64,000 nt of DNA from Sporosarcina psychrophila (lineage in GTDB: Bacteria; Bacillota; Bacilli; Bacillales_A; Planococcaceae). Positions 17,516 to 26,363 of the stretch are shown one piece after another. How positions within the stretch are numbered: position 1 is the first letter of the stretch; each line of letters opens with the position of its first letter. Location of the stretch: the NCBI GenBank assembly GCA_020742515.1, contig DYWT01000092.1:1-64000 (forward strand), read 5' to 3'. Made by a program: the position numbers and the translations under genes. A model generated the notes under the pieces. It saw nothing but the letters and a program-made list of their open reading frames with translations. It was not told the DNA's origin and ran no database searches.

Positions 17516-18067
17516 ATGCAACAGCATTATTTTATTGGGATTAAGGTCCCCTCGACTTTCAAAGATCAAGTCGAGGATTTCAAGAAGAAATACGAGCTAG
17601 ATGAAACCTATAAAGTTATTCCGAATATAGAGGATTTACATGTAACATTGTTTTATGTAGGTGCCGTAGGAGAACAATATTTACATACTCTCAAGAAGAG
17701 ACTTGCAGAAGTTGCAGCTGCCCATTCTTCATTTTCAATATATATGGATGGACTATCTTATTTTGGGCCTTCTTCCGGTCCCCGAGTCGTCTATTTATCA
17801 GTTGGGCAATCTCCAAAATTGTCAGCCTTGCAGAAGGAAGTTGAAAGTACTGTTGCCAAACAACTGGATATGCCCATCTCAGACCGATTCACTCCCCACG
17901 TTACCATCGCAAAAAAACGGAAGACGGCGGACAAGCTCTCGATTCAAAAAGAAGACTTCAAGCCGATTGAAGTACCAGTCTATTCATTCTCCCTCTTTAC
18001 TATACACCCAAAGAGGTCTCCGAAATACGAGGCGATCGAAACGTTTCTGCTTCCAAAAGAGTACTGA
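17516..18067 (+). CDS. thpR: RNA 2',3'-cyclic phosphodiesterase (2H family)
   Basis: Hydrolyses 2',3'-cyclic phosphates on RNA ends and belongs to the LigT/ThpR 2H phosphoesterases. The two HxTx catalytic motifs are LHVTLFYVG (about residue 45) and PHVTIAKKR (about residue 130), and FIGIKVP marks the N-terminus. Length 183 aa is normal. I use the ATG at 17516 (MQQHYFIGIKVP) because GGGAGG lies 7 nt upstream; an upstream start would overlap that site. Single gene, divergent from ilvE. Confidence 0.88.
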   Translation: MQQHYFIGIKVPSTFKDQVEDFKKKYELDETYKVIPNIEDLHVTLFYVGAVGEQYLHTLKKRLAEVAAAHSSFSIYMDGLSYFGPSSGPRVVYLSVGQSPKLSALQKEVESTVAKQLDMPISDRFTPHVTIAKKRKTADKLSIQKEDFKPIEVPVYSFSLFTIHPKRSPKYEAIETFLLPKEY

Positions 18068-18171
18068 AATGTTTGCAACAATCTCTTTTTCATTTGCTTT
18101 CTTATCGCTCGGTAGTAGTCACTTTACGTAAAAGTAGGTTCACCTTCCTGCTGGACTGCTAGCCGCATCCC

Positions 18172-18219
18172 TTGACAAAGTTTAAGATGCCTTGTAATGT
18201 TATCTTGAATTCAAGATAA
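18172..18219 (+). promoter_or_regulatory. SigA promoter with 20-bp palindromic MhqR-like operator
   Basis: TTGACA (18172-18177), a 17-bp spacer and TAATGT (18195-18200) form a promoter. A perfect palindrome TTATCTTGAATTCAAGATAA occupies 18200-18219, over the predicted start site, an ideal repressor position. It closely resembles the B. subtilis MhqR box (ATCTcgaATtcGAGAT core), which controls catechol/quinone-inducible dioxygenases, the same type of gene as the one downstream. The repressor gene is not in this window. Confidence 0.75.
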
Positions 18220-18256
18220 TATTTAACTACTTACCAATATGAGGGGATTGATCAAT

Positions 18257-19225
18257 ATGAACGTAAAAGGCATTCACCATCTAACTGCGATGACTGGAAG
18301 TGCGGCGAATAACTTTAAGTTTTACACTGAGGTACTTGGTATGAGACTTGTTAAGAAGACAGTAAATCAGGACGATACAACTGCTTATCATTTATTTTAC
18401 GGTGATGAAAGAGGAAATCCGGGAACTGAACTGACATTCTTCGACTTTCCTAATGCAGGACCAAAAAGAGCAGGCGTCAGCAGCATTTCCAATTCGTCGC
18501 TTCGTGTAGCAAGTGACAATGCGCTAAAGTATTGGATTGAACGTTTTACTGAATTCAACGTTAAACATGCACCGATTACAGAGTTTGCCGGTCGCAATGT
18601 GATTTTCTTTGAAGATGCAGAAGGTCAGCAATTGACACTTGTATCCGATGAAAAAAATTCAGTCGCTGCAACTGGAACTCCATGGGATAAGAGTCCGGTT
18701 CCAGTTGAATACGCGATTACTGGACTAGGCCCTGTCAGACTAACTGTCCGTACACCTGAACCCACACTTGCTGCACTTCAGATTTTAGGATTTACGGAGA
18801 AGAACCGAGTCCCCGCTCTTGTCGAAGGACAAGCTGACATCATCGTCATGGAAGTCGGAGATGGCGGGTCAGGTGCTGAAGTGTTTGTCGAGCCCCGCAA
18901 TGATTTACCTACGGAAGTCCAAGGCGTAGGCGGCGTTCACCACGTAGCTTTCCGCGTAGATGACGAAGAGGAACTGCATGCATGGATTGATAAAATTAAC
19001 AGTACACGCTTGCCAAACTCCGGATTTGTGGAACGATTCTATTTCCGTTCTTTATATTTCCGCGAGCCGAATGGTATCTTATTTGAACTTGCAACAGACG
19101 GCCCTGGATTCGCGACAGACGAGCCACTTGAAACACTAGGCGAATCACTCGCATTGCCGCCATTTTTGGAAGGTAAACGGGCGGCAATTGAAGCGAACAT
19201 CAAACCGTTAAATACAAAAAGATAA
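18257..19225 (+). CDS. Ring-cleaving dioxygenase, glyoxalase family (MhqO/MhqA-like)
   Basis: A metal-dependent extradiol dioxygenase-like protein built from vicinal-oxygen-chelate repeats. N-terminal module: GIHHLTAMTGSAANNFKFYTEVLGMRLVKKTVNQDD (pieces), with the first His ligand. C-terminal module: GVHHVAFRVDDEEELHAW and LYFREPNGILFELATDGPGF, giving the second His and the Glu. The C-terminal LPPFLEGKR tail is typical of the Bacillus MhqO/MhqA group, which protects against quinones and catechols. The ATG at 18257 is preferred (GAGGGGA upstream). Monocistronic, between a regulated promoter and a strong terminator, so likely induced by electrophilic aromatics. Confidence 0.88.
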   Translation: MNVKGIHHLTAMTGSAANNFKFYTEVLGMRLVKKTVNQDDTTAYHLFYGDERGNPGTELTFFDFPNAGPKRAGVSSISNSSLRVASDNALKYWIERFTEFNVKHAPITEFAGRNVIFFEDAEGQQLTLVSDEKNSVAATGTPWDKSPVPVEYAITGLGPVRLTVRTPEPTLAALQILGFTEKNRVPALVEGQADIIVMEVGDGGSGAEVFVEPRNDLPTEVQGVGGVHHVAFRVDDEEELHAWIDKINSTRLPNSGFVERFYFRSLYFREPNGILFELATDGPGFATDEPLETLGESLALPPFLEGKRAAIEANIKPLNTKR

Positions 19226-19272
19226 GAGAGATTCGTGCAAGGTTAACGGCCGTCTTCGTATATTAGGATTTC

Positions 19273-19310
19273 AAAAAAAGTAACCACCGTTTCGGGTGGT
19301 TACTTTTTTT
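19273..19310 (+). terminator. Terminator of the dioxygenase gene
   Basis: AAAAAAGTAACCACC pairs with GGTGGTTACTTTTTT around a short loop, with a run of seven T. Confidence 0.93.
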
Positions 19311-19535
19311 GGGGGGAAAACATAATTTGATGGTTAAACATAAAAATAGTACTTAGCAATTATTTCGAGTAATCGATATTTCCTACAGAAATAACTATCA
19401 GTTTGTCACAATAAATCTGTCAATTCATGTTACGATATAATGAAAGTCGATTCAATTTTTTGATAATGAATCTGACAGTTGTTGCAATCCGAAAGCGAGG
19501 ACTGTTTATAACGAATAAGAACACATGGAGGATTT

Positions 19536-20186
19536 ATGACAAAACTCACGACCTTATTAATAGGCCCTACGATTATGATCTATTTAGGTTTAATAGTGTT
19601 CAAAAGTGTCCCAATTACTTTCATCCTATTCTATGGTTGGCTTTTATTTGTTCCGTTATTATTATACATAAGAAATAAAAGTCTACGATTGGACCGTAAA
19701 AAGCACCTCAATATCCAGTCGTTTATAGTTGGGCTTATTAGTGGGCTTTTTTGTTTAGGGGCTATTTACGGTGCAGTTGCACTGCTACATAATTTCATTT
19801 TTGATCTTAACTCACTGAAACAAGTTTTAATAGAGTGGAATTTCACAGGAAGTATGCTTTTCTGGTTAATTATTATCCTCATCTTCATTAACCCGGTTTT
19901 GGAAGAATTATATTGGAGAGAATTTATGTATAAGCGCCTTATAGAACGAGTGGGTGTGACTCAAACGATTATGATTACATCATTTTTTTATAGTCTATAT
20001 CATTTAGTTTCTCTCTATTCAATTTTTGCATTACCTTTTAATATCATCGCTGTTATTCCAGTATTTATAGCAGGCCTCATGTGGGCCTTCTTTAGATACA
20101 AATTAAATTCAATCAGCGCACCAATAATTAGTCATATCCTAGCTGATCTCGGAATTATGTTAGTCTACTTGAACTATATTTTGTAA
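19536..20186 (+). CDS. CPBP family intramembrane metalloprotease (CAAX protease-like)
   Basis: A 216-residue membrane protein with about six to seven hydrophobic segments. It carries the three signature motifs of the CPBP/Abi family: EELYWREFMYKRL (EExxxR), SFFYSLYHL (FxxxH) and ISHILADLGI (HxxxD), which form the buried metal site. Members cleave or mature membrane peptides, often linked to bacteriocin immunity, but no bacteriocin genes are nearby. ATG follows GGAGG at 4-5 nt. Stand-alone gene, AT-rich. Confidence 0.88.
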   Translation: MTKLTTLLIGPTIMIYLGLIVFKSVPITFILFYGWLLFVPLLLYIRNKSLRLDRKKHLNIQSFIVGLISGLFCLGAIYGAVALLHNFIFDLNSLKQVLIEWNFTGSMLFWLIIILIFINPVLEELYWREFMYKRLIERVGVTQTIMITSFFYSLYHLVSLYSIFALPFNIIAVIPVFIAGLMWAFFRYKLNSISAPIISHILADLGIMLVYLNYIL

Positions 20187-20204
20187 TAGGTCATACCCAA
20201 CATT

Positions 20205-20681
20205 TCAGTTTTCCGATTCAGCTACTTTTTTTACTCGTTGTACAAATTCCACAACAACTTTGTCGGTGGAAAACAGTAAAAATAATTTCATAAACCATTT
20301 TAATGGTCGATTCGTCGTTGTATACTTTAAAGAAGTTTTATGATCATTGAGCTTGACCAACTTGTAACACGCCGTAATATCAAACATATTAGCAAGTGTA
20401 AAACCGACCTTCAACTTTTTTTCATTCGGCGAATTGTTATATTCTAACGTTTCTACTTGATATTCCATAACTCGCTTACCTTCTTTATATTTTTGTAAAT
20501 ACACACTTCCAACCATTCCATCTTTTATTGTTATAGGTGTATTCTCTACGACTTGCGGCATAATCTTTTGCATATTTTCTAAAGGTCCATCAAAAAGTTT
20601 CCACACCTGTTCAATTGGCGCATTAATCTCTATTTCCGTCGTCCACTGTTTTATAATAAAAACCTCCTCATAAAAAAACAT
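20205..20681 (-). CDS. SRPBCC (START-like) family protein
   Basis: A small soluble protein with the helix-grip fold: TEIEINAPIEQVWKLFDGPLEN at the N-terminus, then antiparallel strands (VGSVYLQKYKEGKRVMEYQVETLEY, CYKLVKLNDHKTSLKYTTT) and a long C-terminal helix. Such proteins bind hydrophobic ligands; the ligand is unknown. The start is unclear: the ATG at 20681 precedes a strong GAGGAGG that lies inside the frame, and the codon at proper distance after it is ATT at 20657 (MIKQWTTEIEINAP). The protein homology begins only after that point, so the shorter ATT-initiated form is quite possible. Confidence 0.72.
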   Translation of the reverse strand: MFFYEEVFIIKQWTTEIEINAPIEQVWKLFDGPLENMQKIMPQVVENTPITIKDGMVGSVYLQKYKEGKRVMEYQVETLEYNNSPNEKKLKVGFTLANMFDITACYKLVKLNDHKTSLKYTTTNRPLKWFMKLFLLFSTDKVVVEFVQRVKKVAESEN

Positions 20682-20743
20682 TTAGTTTTCATCATATATA
20701 TTCACTTTATCATATCTAGAGGATTAATGATTATTTCCTTCAT

Positions 20744-20789
20744 AAAAGGAAAGCAGTATAGCGAACATAGTCGCTCGTCTGCTTTCCTT
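20744..20789 (-). terminator. Terminator of the amino-acid ABC transporter operon
   Basis: AAGGAAAGCAG (20746-20756) pairs with CTGCTTTCCTT (20779-20789), with an inner AGCGA/TCGCT stem; a T run follows on the minus strand. It lies 28 nt beyond the ATPase stop. Confidence 0.85.
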
Positions 20790-20816
20790 GGTGCTTGTTG
20801 GAAAAATCAACCTCGA

Positions 20817-21539
20817 CTATAGTACTTTACTTAAAAACGCCTTTGTTCGTTCATGTTTAGGTTCATTAAATACCTGTTCAGGTGTTCCCTCTTCAACCAG
20901 AATCCCTTGGTCCATGAATAGCACACGATCTCCCATCTCTCTTGCGAAGCCCATTTCATGTGTCACAACGACCATCGTCATCCCTTCAATGGCGAGCTGT
21001 TTCATAACATCCAACACTTCTTTCACCATTTCCGGATCAAGTGCAGAAGTCGGTTCATCAAATAACATGACTTTGGGCTGCATTGCCAAAGCCCTTGCAA
21101 TCGCAACTCGCTGCATTTGGCCGCCCGATAACTGTTCGGGATATGCATTCGCCTTATCAGCCAGTCCTACCTTTTTCAGTAATTGGTGAGCTAGTTGTTC
21201 TGCGTCTGCAGGATTCATTTTACGGATTTTCCGTGGAGAAATTGTTATATTATCGATTACTTTCATATGTGGGAACAGATTAAATTGTTGAAACACCATT
21301 CCTACATCTTTTCGAATTTCATTGATATCCGTTTTTGGATCGTTTACTTTGATACTATCAATAAAGACGTTACCAGCCGTAATATCTTCCAACAGATTTA
21401 TACAGCGCAAAAATGTACTCTTCCCGGAACCACTTGGACCGATAACGCAAATGACCGCTTTTTCCTTCACTTCATAATCGATTCCTTTTAAAACCTCTAA
21501 CTCTCCAAAAGACTTATAGAGACCTTCCACTTTAATCAT
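20817..21539 (-). CDS. Polar amino acid ABC transporter, ATP-binding protein (GlnQ-like)
   Basis: Energises uptake of an amino acid. Walker [11 protein letters not shown]-loop [12 protein letters not shown], signature [15 protein letters not shown], Walker [17 protein letters not shown] and H-loop [12 protein letters not shown] are all intact; 240 aa is the usual length for the PAAT family. It is the last gene of a binding protein-permease-ATPase operon, 16 nt after the permease. The transported amino acid cannot be decided; cystine, glutamine and arginine systems all share this layout. Confidence 0.93.
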   Translation of the reverse strand: MIKVEGLYKSFGELEVLKGIDYEVKEKAVICVIGPSGSGKSTFLRCINLLEDITAGNVFIDSIKVNDPKTDINEIRKDVGMVFQQFNLFPHMKVIDNITISPRKIRKMNPADAEQLAHQLLKKVGLADKANAYPEQLSGGQMQRVAIARALAMQPKVMLFDEPTSALDPEMVKEVLDVMKQLAIEGMTMVVVTHEMGFAREMGDRVLFMDQGILVEEGTPEQVFNEPKHERTKAFLSKVL

Positions 21540-21555
21540 TTGATCACCTTCCTAC

Positions 21556-22266
21556 CTAACGCCGAGTTGAGAACATTTTCTTTCTTTGTGTGGGAATATA
21601 ACTATTACTGAACCGGTTTTCCACATATGAAATAATTTTACCGAAAACAAAAGTGAGGCATAAGTAAAGAATTGCAACCGTAAGATAGGGCTCCCAAAAT
21701 CTAAAGCTGGCACCTGCAACTACTTTCCCAGCATACAATAAATCATTTGCAGCGATGATCGTTACCAATGACGAATCTTTAAGCAGCGCGATCAGTTCAT
21801 TACCAAGCGGTGGAATCATCCTTCTAAAAGCCTGCGGCAGAATAATATTTTTCATCGCTATATTTTGCGTCATTCCGAGTGATCTTGCCGCTTCCATTTG
21901 CCCTTTTTCAATCGACTGAATACCTGCACGGATAATTTCCGCATTGTATGCAGCACTATTTAAAACGAGCGCCAATGTACCAGATACAAAATAACCTAAA
22001 GAATGACCAAAGATTCCTGGGATAAGCGCTGAGTGAATCAATAATATTTGAACTAATAATGGCGTCCCACGAAAGAAGTCGACATAATACTTAGAGGGAT
22101 AGTAAATCCACTTTTTTTTGGATAGTTTGCCCATACCAACGAACAAACCTAATACAAAGCCCCCTAAGTAGCCGGCAGCGGTGAGTGCTAACGTGACCCC
22201 AATTCCGCGAATGAATAATTCACGATAATCCCAAATCATATCTAATCGTATATCCAGGAAATCCAA
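21556..22266 (-). CDS. Polar amino acid ABC transporter, permease
   Basis: Integral membrane subunit with about five transmembrane segments. The HisM/GlnP-type start (LFIRGIGVTLALTAAGYLGG) and the ATPase-contact EAA loop (GMTQNIAMKNIILPQAFRRMIPPLGNELIALLKDSSL) are clear, as is FFRGTPLLVQILL. I favour a TTG start at 22266 because AGGAG lies 8 nt upstream; the GTG at 22275 would touch that site. It sits between the binding protein (58 nt upstream) and the ATPase. Confidence 0.9.
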   Translation of the reverse strand: MDFLDIRLDMIWDYRELFIRGIGVTLALTAAGYLGGFVLGLFVGMGKLSKKKWIYYPSKYYVDFFRGTPLLVQILLIHSALIPGIFGHSLGYFVSGTLALVLNSAAYNAEIIRAGIQSIEKGQMEAARSLGMTQNIAMKNIILPQAFRRMIPPLGNELIALLKDSSLVTIIAANDLLYAGKVVAGASFRFWEPYLTVAILYLCLTFVFGKIISYVENRFSNSYIPTQRKKMFSTRR

Positions 22267-22324
22267 TTTAATCACTCCTATTTGCTGATTTGGTGTTGTG
22301 GAACCGTTTTACAATAAAAAACGA

Positions 22325-23134
22325 TTACTTAACATCAAATCCTGTGATTTCCTTCAATTTCCCGTTTTCTTTTATTAGCTTAATACCTTCATTCAACATA
22401 TCAAGAATTTCTGTATTTCCTTTTTTGACCATCAGTCCGTAATACTCTTTTTCGAAGCTGTCATCTTCTACTGTCTTCACTTTTACATTTGGGTTGTTCG
22501 CTTTGTAATCGATAATGACTGCATTATCCCCTACTGCTGCATCAGCATTGCCATTGATCATTTCGCTAATTGCCAGTGGCATCGATTCTGGTGCTACGAT
22601 TTTGGAACTCGTTTTCCCTAAAAGTTTCTTTGTCACAGTATGACCTGTTGTATTGATTTGAACAGAGACTCTTTTATCTTTCAAATCTTCGAACTTGGTA
22701 ACTGTTGAATCCTCCGGTACAAGAATCAGTTGATTTGCAATGAAATATGGTTCTGAGAAATCGAATGATTCTTGACGTTCCTTTGTGATTGTAATCGATG
22801 AAACGGCGAAATCAACTTCTCCGCCATCTAGAGCCGGGAATAAAGGCTCCCAACCATAGTTTTTAAATTCAACCTCGAATCCTGCCGCTTCTGCAATCGC
22901 TTTCACAATATCAATATCAATCCCTACGATTTCGCCTTTCTCATCCATAAACTCCATAGGTGCATATGTTGCATCCGTACCTACAATTAGTTTTGTTTTT
23001 TTGTTATCTGTGCCTTCGGACGAGCCGGAGTTATTCGATGTACCGGAATCCTTCGCTGTTCCGCAAGCAAACAATAGCATGCTTACACTTGCCAACAGTA
23101 GTCCTAATGATAAGAAGCGCATTCCTTTTTTCAC
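22325..23134 (-). CDS. Amino acid ABC transporter substrate-binding lipoprotein
   Basis: Extracellular solute-binding protein, family 3. A lipoprotein signal is present: positive start MKKGMRF, hydrophobic stretch and lipobox LLFACGT, with Cys24 as the lipidated residue, followed by a Ser/Asn/Gly-rich linker. The periplasmic-binding fold follows (LIVGTDATYAPMEFMDEKGEIVGIDIDI, FAVSSITITKERQESFDFSEPYF). GTG start after AAGGGGGAA. First gene of the three-gene operon, so it sets the transporter's specificity. Confidence 0.92.
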   Translation of the reverse strand: MKKGMRFLSLGLLLASVSMLLFACGTAKDSGTSNNSGSSEGTDNKKTKLIVGTDATYAPMEFMDEKGEIVGIDIDIVKAIAEAAGFEVEFKNYGWEPLFPALDGGEVDFAVSSITITKERQESFDFSEPYFIANQLILVPEDSTVTKFEDLKDKRVSVQINTTGHTVTKKLLGKTSSKIVAPESMPLAISEMINGNADAAVGDNAVIIDYKANNPNVKVKTVEDDSFEKEYYGLMVKKGNTEILDMLNEGIKLIKENGKLKEITGFDVK

Positions 23135-23306
23135 TGTTGTTCCCCCTTATTAGTTTAAGTTTCCGCACACAAATCACTAGAATTATCCGAAAGTTCTGGA
23201 TAGTAACTTTATTATATACGAGCCGTCCTCCCTATACAATAGAAAAAAAGAAGCTATTATATATGAAAGCCACTGAAAATCTTCCGTTTTTAAACCAGCA
23301 GAATAT

Positions 23307-23351
23307 AAAAATGCGAGACTCCGTTCGATGGTGAACAAAGTGTCGCATTTT
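23307..23351. other. Isolated hairpin upstream of the transporter operon
   Basis: AAAATGCGAGACTCCGTTC can pair with the facing GAACAAAGTGTCGCATTTT, about 11 of 14 inner pairs plus the AAAAT/ATTTT flank. It belongs to no visible complete gene and may be the terminator of the decayed gene at 23375-23524. Confidence 0.5.
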
Positions 23352-23374
23352 CCAATCAATATTTTTTTCCTGAT

Positions 23375-23524
23375 TCATTTGAGACTGACCGAAAATAGAG
23401 CTCTTGTAACTTGTTTTTGCAAACCATAAATACCTGCAAATGAGGCTACATCATACTCGTTCCTATGTTTCAATTCACTATTTTGAAACGCTTCTTGATC
23501 TTTGTGTTCTGTAGATTTAATTGT
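23375..23524 (-). pseudogene. Probable C-terminal remnant of a lost gene
   Basis: The minus strand holds a 49-codon frame that begins after a stop with no start codon and reads STEHKDQEAFQNSELKH then NEYDVASFAGIYGLQKQ then VTRALFSVSLK before TGA. Amino-acid and codon use look protein-like, and a hairpin follows the stop. I do not recognise the family. Chance cannot be excluded for such a short stretch. The rest of 23135-23757 holds nothing else I can support. Confidence 0.35.
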
Positions 23525-23684
23525 CTACTTTAAATGGATGAATAAGATGCCATCACTATACCCGGGATGATCCAGCGTAGGCGCGTTTTCGGTGGTGAGC
23601 ATCGCGATAAGACTGGCAGTGTTTTATTGGAGAGCCCCAACTTTTTCATTTAATATTCTTATAGGGTATTAAAGCATTAATACA

Positions 23685-23733
23685 ATAAAAAAACCAATTT
23701 CTCCCATGACTGAAGTCAGAGGGCTCCTTGGTT
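23685..23733 (-). terminator. Terminator of the cyclase-family gene
   Basis: AACCAA (23692) and TTGGTT (23728) close a branched stem containing CCC/GGG and TGAC-TTCA-GTCA; on the minus strand seven U follow. Confidence 0.8.
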
Positions 23734-23756
23734 CGTTCATAAATTATTAATGAGTA

Positions 23757-24374
23757 TTATCTTAGGCCTTCAAACAACAATACTCTTGCCGGCGAAGCAT
23801 CAGTTCCCGTTAACTTTAGGGGTGCAGCTACCATAAAATATTCCCCTTGTTCAATTCCCTTTAAACGAAGCCCTTCAATAATGATGATTTCGTTTGCAAA
23901 CAAACTTTTATGGGTTGGGTGTCCTTCTTGACTTCTTTCAATTCCAAGTGTATCTATCCCCACACCACGAACACCTATCTGGGACAGATATTCCGCTCCG
24001 TCTTGTGCAAGGTAAATAAAGTCGAAATTAAATTCTTCCTCAAAAGAATTTTTGGTTTTAAATAAAACAAAATCACCCTTTTCAACGTCGAATTTCTCCA
24101 AATCTACTTTTGAAATTCCATTTTCTACATCTGTTAAATCTAGCACTTTACACTGTCCCACAAGGTTTTCCATTGAGATTGTTTCAAACGTATCGCCGTC
24201 CACGACCATGTGAAGGGGTGCATCGATATGTGTCCCTGTATGCACATCAATCTCCAGGCGAGTTTCAGTTACATATCCATTCGTTACCCGATTCAATTTT
24301 GGTTGTTTTTCAGGTTTGTTTTTATAAACAGTCATACCTTCATGAATAGTTCCCGTCACGTCATACATTTTCAT
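23757..24374 (-). CDS. Cyclase family protein (kynurenine formamidase-like hydrolase)
   Basis: A metal-dependent hydrolase of the cyclase/KynB family. The signature HTGTHIDAPLHMVVDG (metal ligands His, His, Asp) is at about residues 46-61, and GVGIDTLGIERSQEGHPTHK-type C-terminal motif is present. Length 205 aa is normal. Some members hydrolyse N-formylkynurenine or isatin; without other kyn genes nearby the substrate cannot be named. ATG with GGATGG upstream. Single gene. Confidence 0.85.
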   Translation of the reverse strand: MKMYDVTGTIHEGMTVYKNKPEKQPKLNRVTNGYVTETRLEIDVHTGTHIDAPLHMVVDGDTFETISMENLVGQCKVLDLTDVENGISKVDLEKFDVEKGDFVLFKTKNSFEEEFNFDFIYLAQDGAEYLSQIGVRGVGIDTLGIERSQEGHPTHKSLFANEIIIIEGLRLKGIEQGEYFMVAAPLKLTGTDASPARVLLFEGLR

Positions 24375-24618
24375 TTTATCAACCCATCCTTTATTTTTTA
24401 TTGTTCATCTATAAAGCTATCCTCGCATGTTTTTTAGTCAGCAGTCTAGTAAAATCACTTTAATTATCCAACAATTCAATCAAGAGTACTAATAAAACCA
24501 GTCTCCATTTCATTTATTGCCTTAGACGATGCTTTGATTAATGATATACTTAAAATAGTTGCAATTGTCATTCAGATTTATAAAAAGAAATTAATTTTTA
24601 TATTGGAGGAAACGGAAA

Positions 24619-26142
24619 ATGGCTATCGACATACCCTCAGATGAATTAAATGTAAAAAATCAGGTAAAGGATTTTCAAACAGAATGGTCATTGGAAGACA
24701 TGACCTTTGTTTTATTTGGAGCGACTGGAGACTTAGCACAACGAAAATTATTTCCAGCTTTATATAATTTGTATCTCGATGGAAAATTGCCGAATTCCCT
24801 CTCTATCATTGGTTTAGGAAGAAGCTATTTTTCACATGAAGATTTTCAATCAAAAGTCGAACGCGCACTCAAAGTATATTCTAGAAGACCTATTCAAACT
24901 ACTGGATTGGATGATTTTTTAACTAAATTTCGTTACTGTACATTTGATGCGACAAAAAATGATTCCTATCAAAACCTGCATGAACTTATTCGTAATAGAG
25001 AAATAGAATTAAGCTTACCGGAAAATCGTTTCTTCTATTTATCGGTTGCGCCAAATCTGGTTGATGTAATTACAGCAGGTCTTAATACAAGTGGAATAAG
25101 TCAAACGAAAGGTTGGAAACGACTTATTGTTGAGAAACCGTTTGGAAGCGACTTAAAGTCGGCACGCCAATTGAACACGAGTTTGAACAACGCTTTCAGT
25201 GATGAGGAAATTTATAGAATCGATCACTATCTCGGAAAACCTATGGTCCAAAATCTTGAAACTATTGAATTTGCAAATCCCGTATTTAAATCCTTATTAG
25301 ATCATAAACGAATTGCTAATGTACAAATTACAGCATGTGAAACGGTAGGAGTAGAGGCACGTGCCGATTATTACGATCAAGCAGGCTCAATTCGGGATAT
25401 GGTTCAGAATCACCTTCTTCAATTAGTAATGATGACAGCATTGCATCTTCCAGAAAAAAATACAGCCGAAGAAATTCGGGAACAGAAAGTTAGCATCATG
25501 GAAGCTCTTCGACCTATCCATAAAGAAGATATAGCACGAGACGTTGTGCGCGGTCAATATGATTCAGGGGAAATCTTTGATACTCCAGTCGTTGGTTATA
25601 CAGAGGAGCCTGGGGTTGATGCTTCCTCAATGAATGATACTTATTTTGCAGCTCGGTTATATATTGATAACCCAACTTGGAGCGGAATTCCCTTTTATAT
25701 ACGTACTGGAAAACGGATAGGTACGAAATCCACCAAGATTGTCATCGAGTTTAAGAATAAGGTAAAAGAAACAGACGTCCCCCCAACTGACGGGATAATT
25801 CCAAACTTATTGATAGTCGAAATCAGCCCGAATGAAGGTATTTCTTTAAGAGTGAATATGAAAAATCCTTCTAATAAACAGTTTGAGCCTGCTTTCATCA
25901 ATTTCTTCACCAGGTCGGAGGATCAGCCAGAAGCTTATGAACTTCTTCTGTTTGATGCAATACGCGGTAATGCAACATTTTTTGCCAATTGGAAAGAAGT
26001 TGAATTATCATGGAAATGGATACAACCAATATTAGAAGCGTTTCAAGAGAATACATTGCCTTTATATCCTTACCCGGCCGGTTCAACCGGACCGGAAGCC
26101 GCTTGCCAACTGTTACAGAATGATCAATTTAAATGGTGGTAA
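24619..26142 (+). CDS. zwf: Glucose-6-phosphate 1-dehydrogenase
   Basis: Entry enzyme of the oxidative pentose phosphate pathway, making NADPH. The coenzyme motif is LFGATGDLAQRKLFPALY (residues about 32-49) and the active-site peptide is RIDHYLGKPMVQNLE with the substrate-binding His and Lys; EKPFGSDL is also conserved. Length 507 aa. ATG follows TTGGAGG. It is monocistronic here; pgl and gnd are not in the window. Confidence 0.96.
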   Translation: MAIDIPSDELNVKNQVKDFQTEWSLEDMTFVLFGATGDLAQRKLFPALYNLYLDGKLPNSLSIIGLGRSYFSHEDFQSKVERALKVYSRRPIQTTGLDDFLTKFRYCTFDATKNDSYQNLHELIRNREIELSLPENRFFYLSVAPNLVDVITAGLNTSGISQTKGWKRLIVEKPFGSDLKSARQLNTSLNNAFSDEEIYRIDHYLGKPMVQNLETIEFANPVFKSLLDHKRIANVQITACETVGVEARADYYDQAGSIRDMVQNHLLQLVMMTALHLPEKNTAEEIREQKVSIMEALRPIHKEDIARDVVRGQYDSGEIFDTPVVGYTEEPGVDASSMNDTYFAARLYIDNPTWSGIPFYIRTGKRIGTKSTKIVIEFKNKVKETDVPPTDGIIPNLLIVEISPNEGISLRVNMKNPSNKQFEPAFINFFTRSEDQPEAYELLLFDAIRGNATFFANWKEVELSWKWIQPILEAFQENTLPLYPYPAGSTGPEAACQLLQNDQFKWW

Positions 26143-26176
26143 AACAATTAAAGTATAACTAATTGAACTTGAAACA

Positions 26177-26210
26177 AAAAAACAGCCATTTTCTTATTTG
26201 GCTGTTTTTT
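26177..26210 (+). terminator. Terminator of zwf
   Basis: AAAAAACAGCCA (26177-26188) pairs perfectly with TGGCTGTTTTTT (26199-26210). Confidence 0.92.
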
Positions 26211-26363
26211 GTTGGAGTCTATGTAATTGAAGTAGTTACCCTACCTGTTATGTTACAGGCATCTGAGCTTTGTAAAGTAAACGAAACTGAATTCATCAAT
26301 CGAATCCCGTCAATCGATTTCATATTTCTGTTACCGCTCGTTTGATGATCCGTTGGCAATCAC

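Noticed and set aside
23135..23757. T-box or other riboswitch before the amino-acid transporter
   Set aside because: No GGTGG-ACCGCG core or other recognisable riboswitch core on either strand; only an isolated hairpin and a possible gene relic.
26163..26345. 60-codon frame after zwf with hydrophobic residues
   Set aside because: Its first codons overlap the zwf terminator hairpin, it has no ribosome site, and its composition follows from the T-rich stem; treated as chance.
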